64,000 nucleotides of DNA, from the NCBI RefSeq assembly GCF_042685745.1, contig NZ_JBHUNT010000001.1, positions 4,836,001 through 4,900,000 of the forward strand. The letters run 5' to 3'. The DNA comes from Prauserella_A oleivorans. GTDB lineage: Bacteria; Actinomycetota; Actinomycetes; Mycobacteriales; Pseudonocardiaceae. The translations under genes were made by a program, and so were the position numbers. Within the stretch, counting starts at the first letter, position 1. Each line of letters starts with the position of its first letter. The notes beneath the pieces were generated by a model. That model worked only from the letters and a program-made list of their open reading frames with translations, ran no database searches and was not told the origin of the DNA. Of this stretch, positions 60,082 through 64,000 are shown piece by piece.

Positions 60082-61467
60082 TCACACCACAACACTGACG
60101 CCCATGACCAGGGCCAGCGACACCACCGACGCCAGGGAGGTCACGAACGTGAGGGCCTTCAGCGCTCCCCGGGTGTTGACCCCGAGCAGCGTCTGGAACA
60201 TCCAGAAGAAGTTGCTGTTCAACTGCAGCGCGAACAGCGCGCCGGAGCCGATCGCCAGCGCGAGCACCTCGGCGGGGATGCCGAGCCCGCCCATGATGGG
60301 GGCGAGAATGCCGGCCGCGGCGATGCCGGCCACCGCGATCGACCCGATGGCGAAGTGCAGCACCGCCGCGACGAGCCAGGCGAGCAGGATCGTCACCAGG
60401 GCAGGCACTCCCGCGTCGGCGGAGAAGAGGCCGGACAGGACATCGTCCAGATTGGTCTCCCCGATGACCGCGCCGAGCGAGCCGCCGACACCGGTGACCA
60501 GCAGGATCTGGCCCGTCGAGTTGAAGCCCTTCGACATCGTGTCGGCGAGCCGGTCGCCGCCCAGCACCCTGCGCGCCAGCACGTACGCACCGACCAGGCC
60601 GAGGAACAGGGCGAACACGGGGTCGCCGAGGAAGGCGACGACGTCGGACTTCACCCCGGCGGCCTCGCTGATGGCGCCGCCTGCGATCAGCAGCAGCGGG
60701 ACCACGATGGGCAGCAGCGATACGGACAGCCGCGGCAGCGCCCGCACCGGCCGTTCGGTGACCGCGACGCCCGAGCCGCCGGCACCGCCCGTGGTCTCCT
60801 CGCCCTGGTCGGTGTCGTCCTCGAAAACGGCGCCCTCCACCTCGTCCTTGGCCTTGTTCCAGAACCCGAGCTTGAGCAGGCGGCTGTACACGAGCATGGT
60901 CAGCAGTGCCGTCGCCGGGCCGATCACGAAGCCGTACAGCAGCATCGTGCCCAGCGGGACGTCCAGCAGTCCCGCGATCGCCACGGTGCCCAGGCCGGGC
61001 ACCACGAACACGTAGCCGACCAGGATGCCCGTGGTCAGCGCGCCGCCCATCATGGCGAGGCCGTTGCGGCCCAGGTGCGGGGCGGCCTGCCGGGCCAGCG
61101 GTGCGGCGAGCACCAGCTGAACGTCCACATAGATGGAGGGGAAGATGGTGCTCAGCGCCACCGCGAGGGCATACGGGAGCCTGCGCGGTCCGAGCGCGCT
61201 GAGCAGCTTCTCGACCACCTTGCGCAAGGCGCCCAGCGCGTGCAGCAGTGAGCCGAGGAGCACACCGAACCCGATCAGCAGCCCCACTTCGGCCATGATG
61301 TCGCCGAAGCCCTCGGCGATCGTCGTGATGGTCTTCTCGAAGCCGAGCCCGGCGGCCAGGCCCAGGTAGAGCGAGCCGATGACGAGCGCGATGACAGGCT
61401 CTACCCGCATCACCAAAATCAGCACGATCACCGCGGCGATGGCGATCGCCGCATGCAACACGATCAC
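60082..61467 (-). CDS. GntP/citrate-type permease
   Basis: A 461-residue polytopic transporter of the GntP (gluconate/dicarboxylate) type with ~12 hydrophobic segments: IVLHAAIAIAAVIVLILVM at the start, TTIAEGFGDIMAEVGLLIGF near 50, and STGQILLVTGVGGSLGAVI near 310. GTG 61467 has AGAGGA upstream. It likely imports the carboxylate used by the CoA-transferase and CitE-like lyase. First gene of its operon. Confidence 0.9.
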   Translation of the reverse strand: MIVLHAAIAIAAVIVLILVMRVEPVIALVIGSLYLGLAAGLGFEKTITTIAEGFGDIMAEVGLLIGFGVLLGSLLHALGALRKVVEKLLSALGPRRLPYALAVALSTIFPSIYVDVQLVLAAPLARQAAPHLGRNGLAMMGGALTTGILVGYVFVVPGLGTVAIAGLLDVPLGTMLLYGFVIGPATALLTMLVYSRLLKLGFWNKAKDEVEGAVFEDDTDQGEETTGGAGGSGVAVTERPVRALPRLSVSLLPIVVPLLLIAGGAISEAAGVKSDVVAFLGDPVFALFLGLVGAYVLARRVLGGDRLADTMSKGFNSTGQILLVTGVGGSLGAVIGETNLDDVLSGLFSADAGVPALVTILLAWLVAAVLHFAIGSIAVAGIAAAGILAPIMGGLGIPAEVLALAIGSGALFALQLNSNFFWMFQTLLGVNTRGALKALTFVTSLASVVSLALVMGVSVVV

Positions 61468-61630
61468 TGTGTCAAGTCCTCTCGCCAGGTCGCGTTGGGT
61501 TCGTCACGACAGGTGCCGCGCTGCTCCAATCACGTCCCTACACGTGTCCTGCGATGTGAGTTCACGTGATCGAAACACAGGTGCGGGAAGCCCGGTAGAC
61601 GGCGATCGCGAAGAGCGATATAAGCGCCGC

Positions 61631-61738
61631 TTATGGCTGGCGGAGGCGCCCGAGGCCGTGTCTGCCGCTCAGGTAGCCGTGTCCGCCGCTGGCGTAGCCG
61701 TGTCCGCCGCTCGCGAAGCGCACGCCCGGCACGTTCAT
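61631..61738 (-). CDS. Possible 35-residue Gly-His-Tyr repeat peptide
   Basis: A short frame (ATG 61738, TAA 61633) wholly containing the 21-nt repeat: MNVPGVRFASGGHGY, then ASGGHGY, then LSGRHGLGRLRQP. No good ribosome-binding site. It sits in the 344-base gap between the permease and SDR genes. A 15-bp palindrome (61620-61634) overlaps its end. The protein may be an accident of repeat DNA; the sister array at 57042 lacks a start and stop. Confidence 0.3.
   Translation of the reverse strand: MNVPGVRFASGGHGYASGGHGYLSGRHGLGRLRQP
61640..61723 (-). repeat. 21-nt tandem repeat array
   Basis: Read on the minus strand: units from 61723, 61702, 61681 and 61660, core CACGGCTAC then a variable triplet and AGCGGCGGA. 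Same family as 57042-57116 and in the opposite orientation; both lie downstream of gene ends. Confidence 0.7.
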
Positions 61739-61811
61739 CGCGCGGGTGGCCGCCGGGCGGTCAGGCCTGGCCAGAAGCGCCCGCCCGTGGGCATACGGCG
61801 CGGCGGGCCGG

Positions 61812-62549
61812 TCAGCGGGCGGTCCAGCCTCCGTCGACGTAGAGGGTGCTGCCGGTGACGTAGGACGACGCGTCGCTGGCCAGGAACACGGCCGCACCAG
61901 CGAGTTCGGTGGCCTCTCCCACCCGCGCCTGGGGCACGGCGCTCGTGATGACCTCGCCCCACCGACTGCGCAGCAGCCCGTCGGAGAGGTCGGTCGCGAA
62001 GTAGCCGGGCGCGAGGGCGTTGACGCGCACCCCACGGTCCGCCCACTCGACGGCGAGGACCCGGGTGAGCGCCTCGACCCCACCCTTGCTGGCGGCGTAG
62101 GCGGCGATCCGCTGGAACCCGGTCGTGCCGTGCACCGACGAGACGTTGACGATGCTGCCGCCGCCCTGCTCCAGCATCCGCCTGCCCACGGCGCGACAGC
62201 AGAAGAACGTGCCGTCGAGGTTCACCTCGAGCACGCGCCGCCAGTCGTCGTCGGTCACCGATTCGCTGCGTGTGAAGCTCGGACTGATGCCGGCACAGTT
62301 GACGAGGACGTCGATGCGCCCGATGCGGTCGGCGCAGTCCTCGACGAACGCGGCGTCGTCGACCGAGCCGGGCAGCACCACGGTGTCGGGTCCGGTTTCC
62401 TGCGCCAGCGAGCGCAGGTCCGCGGCCGTGCGCGACGTCACCGCGAGCCGTGCGCCCGCCCGGGCCAGCGCAAGCGCCATCGCCCGGCCGAGTCCCTTCC
62501 CCGCTCCGGTGACCCACGCGGTTTTGCCGGTGAGATCGAACTCGCTCAC
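61812..62549 (-). CDS. Short-chain dehydrogenase/reductase
   Basis: A 245-residue SDR: VTGAGKGLGRAMALALARAG, LVNCAGISP near 85, and YAASKGGVEALTRVLA near 150 (catalytic Tyr/Lys), ending STLYVDGGWTAR. GTG 62549 overlaps the acyl-CoA synthetase stop (GTGA), so both are coupled. It may act on the hydroxyl next to the thioester made by the ligase. Confidence 0.92.
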   Translation of the reverse strand: MSEFDLTGKTAWVTGAGKGLGRAMALALARAGARLAVTSRTAADLRSLAQETGPDTVVLPGSVDDAAFVEDCADRIGRIDVLVNCAGISPSFTRSESVTDDDWRRVLEVNLDGTFFCCRAVGRRMLEQGGGSIVNVSSVHGTTGFQRIAAYAASKGGVEALTRVLAVEWADRGVRVNALAPGYFATDLSDGLLRSRWGEVITSAVPQARVGEATELAGAAVFLASDASSYVTGSTLYVDGGWTAR

Positions 62550-64000
62550 GCGATCACCGGCAGCGTGCGCAGATCCCGCTTCAGCACCTTGCCCGACGGC
62601 GTCCGCGGGAGCTCGTCGAGGAAGTGCACCTCGGCGGGCACCTTGAACTTCGCCAGCCGCTCCCGGCAGAACTCCACCAGCCCGGCCGCGTCGAGCGACG
62701 ACCCCGGCTTGGTTACGACATAGGCCTTCGGCACCTCGCCCCAGCGCTCGTGGGGAATCCCCACCACCGCCGCCTCGACGACGTCCGGGTGCTCGTACAG
62801 CACGCGCTCCACCTCGGGAGTGGCGATGTTCTCGCCGCCCGACACGATCATGTCCTTCTTCCGGTCCTCCACGTAGAGGTAGCCGTCCTCGTCGACCCGT
62901 CCGACGTCCCCGGTGTGGAACCAGCCGTCCCGCAGCGCCCGTGCCGTCGCCTCCGGATCCCGCCAGTACCCGGCGAACACCTTCGGGCCGGACAGCGTGA
63001 TCTCGCCCAGCGCGCCCCGAGGCACCTCGTTGCCCTGATCGTCCACGATCCGTACCTGCGTGTGCACCACCGGCCTGCCGACGGATCCGACTTTGGCCAG
63101 CATGTGCTCGGCATCGTTGAAGGTGTCGCCGGACACGGTCTCGGTGAGCCCGTAGGCGTCGGAGAACCAGGTGCCCGGGAACGCGGCGAGGATGCGTTCG
63201 ATCAGCGGCTCAGGCATCTTCTCGCCACCACCGATGATGAACCGCAGCGACGAGGTGTCCCGGTCGGCCGTGTCCGGCAGTTGCAACAGCGCGTTCATCA
63301 TCGACGGCGCGAGCCAGACGTTCGTCGGCCACTCGCGTTCGATCGTGTCGAGTACCTCGCGGGCGTCGAACTTCCGGAGCACGATGAGGCTGCCACCCGC
63401 GTGCAGCGTGCCGAGCCCGGGCAGGTCGAGCCCGCCGACGTGGTACAGCGGGCCGCACACCAGGGTCGTGTCGGCGCTCGTGAGTCCGAACTCGACAATG
63501 TGCCCGAGGTTCTTGAACAGCACGTTCCCGTGGGTGATCCGCACACCTTTCGGCCGTGCCGTGGTGCCCGAGGTGTACATCAGCCGCTGCAGGTGGTCGG
63601 CGGCGACCGGTTCCACCGGTACCGACGCACCGCTGTGCCGGGCAAGCAGATCCTCATAGGACACCCAGCCGTCCAGCGGTGCCGCCCCGACCAGCAGTCG
63701 CCGCCGGGGAGCGATGCCGTTCACGGCGGCGACGAACTCGCGTTCGCTCACGATCGCGGCCGCCTCGGAGTGGGTGAGAATGTACTCCCACTCCGACGGC
63801 GACAGGCGGTAGTTCAGCGGCAGGAACGCGGCTCCGATGCGGTTGAGCGCGAACACCGTCTCGATGAACTCGATGTGGTTGTACAGCAGGACAGCGACGA
63901 TGTCGCCGGACTCGATGCCGAGGTCGCGAAAGCCCGCTGCGAGGGCGTTGACCCGGTCGAGGAACGTCCGGTTGGTGACCCGCCGATCGCCTTGTGCCAG
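62546..64000 (-). CDS. AMP-dependent acyl-CoA synthetase, N-terminus cut by window edge
   Basis: A reverse-strand frame enters at 64000 (VTNRTFLDRVNALAAGF) with no start in the window and ends at TGA 62546. ANL motifs: LMYTSGTTARPKGVRIT (A3), WFSDAYGLTETVSGD (A5), DGWFHTGDVGRVDEDGYLYV (A7), DMIVSGGENIATPE (A8), and PRTPSGKVLKRDLR with the A10 Lys. Coupled to the SDR. At least 484 residues are present. Substrate unknown. Confidence 0.93.
   Translation of the reverse strand: MAQGDRRVTNRTFLDRVNALAAGFRDLGIESGDIVAVLLYNHIEFIETVFALNRIGAAFLPLNYRLSPSEWEYILTHSEAAAIVSEREFVAAVNGIAPRRRLLVGAAPLDGWVSYEDLLARHSGASVPVEPVAADHLQRLMYTSGTTARPKGVRITHGNVLFKNLGHIVEFGLTSADTTLVCGPLYHVGGLDLPGLGTLHAGGSLIVLRKFDAREVLDTIEREWPTNVWLAPSMMNALLQLPDTADRDTSSLRFIIGGGEKMPEPLIERILAAFPGTWFSDAYGLTETVSGDTFNDAEHMLAKVGSVGRPVVHTQVRIVDDQGNEVPRGALGEITLSGPKVFAGYWRDPEATARALRDGWFHTGDVGRVDEDGYLYVEDRKKDMIVSGGENIATPEVERVLYEHPDVVEAAVVGIPHERWGEVPKAYVVTKPGSSLDAAGLVEFCRERLAKFKVPAEVHFLDELPRTPSGKVLKRDLRTLPVIA

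Noticed and set aside
57042..61723. CRISPR array
   Set aside because: The 21-nt units are contiguous with no spacers and no cas genes are present.
61631..61738. RiPP precursor peptide
   Set aside because: No leader-core architecture, maturase or transporter nearby; the peptide follows directly from the repeat.

Overview
The window is GC-rich DNA with many GTG starts and tightly overlapping stop/start pairs (ATGA, GTGA, TGATG). It carries luciferase-like (F420/FMN-type) oxidoreductases, KstD-like and mycofactocin-type dehydrogenases and P450s. This fits an actinomycete, probably of the Pseudonocardiaceae (Amycolatopsis-like); the genus is inference only. No tRNA, rRNA, CRISPR array, IS element or origin was seen.

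Region 1 (about 1-42.5 kb) looks like one large catabolic island for a hydrophobic, multi-ring or branched substrate (steroid-, bile-acid- or terpenoid-like; the compound cannot be named from sequence). It has two acyl-CoA synthetases, two paralogous P450s with a 3Fe-4S ferredoxin and a ferredoxin reductase, a Rieske oxygenase, a KstD-like flavoprotein, an old-yellow-enzyme/dienoyl-CoA-reductase-like protein, a MaoC hydratase, three SDRs, three luciferase-like oxidoreductases, two VOC proteins, SnoaL/BaiE-like proteins, two AttH/CrtC-like lipocalin-type proteins, a nitronate-monooxygenase-like enzyme and an alpha/beta hydrolase. It also carries many phosphoryl-transfer proteins: an aminoglycoside-phosphotransferase-fold kinase with an extra helical domain, a second kinase-fold protein whose catalytic residues look replaced, a small helical partner of it, an orphan phosphohistidine swivel-domain protein, and four phosphatases (SurE, tyrosine-phosphatase-like, two histidine phosphatases). 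Fifteen near-identical operators (ACTCT-N6-AGAGT and variants) lie upstream of the transcription units from 2.1 to 40.4 kb, and two paralogous MarR regulators lie inside the island. I read this as a single regulon in which hydroxylated intermediates may be handled through phosphorylation. A LuxR-type ATPase regulator sits near the right end.

Region 2 (42.7-48.4 kb) holds a DHA2-type MFS exporter, a 3-hydroxyisobutyrate-dehydrogenase-like enzyme, an aldehyde dehydrogenase, and a TetR regulator divergent from a mycofactocin-coupled SDR with a clear palindrome between them.

Region 3 (48.5-52.6 kb) is a phnD-phnC-phnE-like phosphonate/phosphate-ester uptake operon ending in a tyrosine-phosphatase-like gene, divergent from a GntR/UTRA regulator.

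Region 4 (52.7-57.1 kb) is an operon of an N,N-dimethylformamidase large-subunit homologue, a Rieske-like protein with altered cluster ligands, and a frameshifted N6-methylase-like gene. It is flanked by a MarR remnant and a 21-nt repeat array.

Region 5 (57.1-64 kb) has two leftward groups. One is a GntP-type carboxylate permease, a class III CoA-transferase, a CitE-like lyase and a LysR regulator. The other is an acyl-CoA synthetase (cut by the window edge) and an SDR. A copy of the 21-nt repeat lies between them. Several genes (mostly regulators) carry single-base frameshifts, so either decay or residual indel errors in the assembly should be considered.
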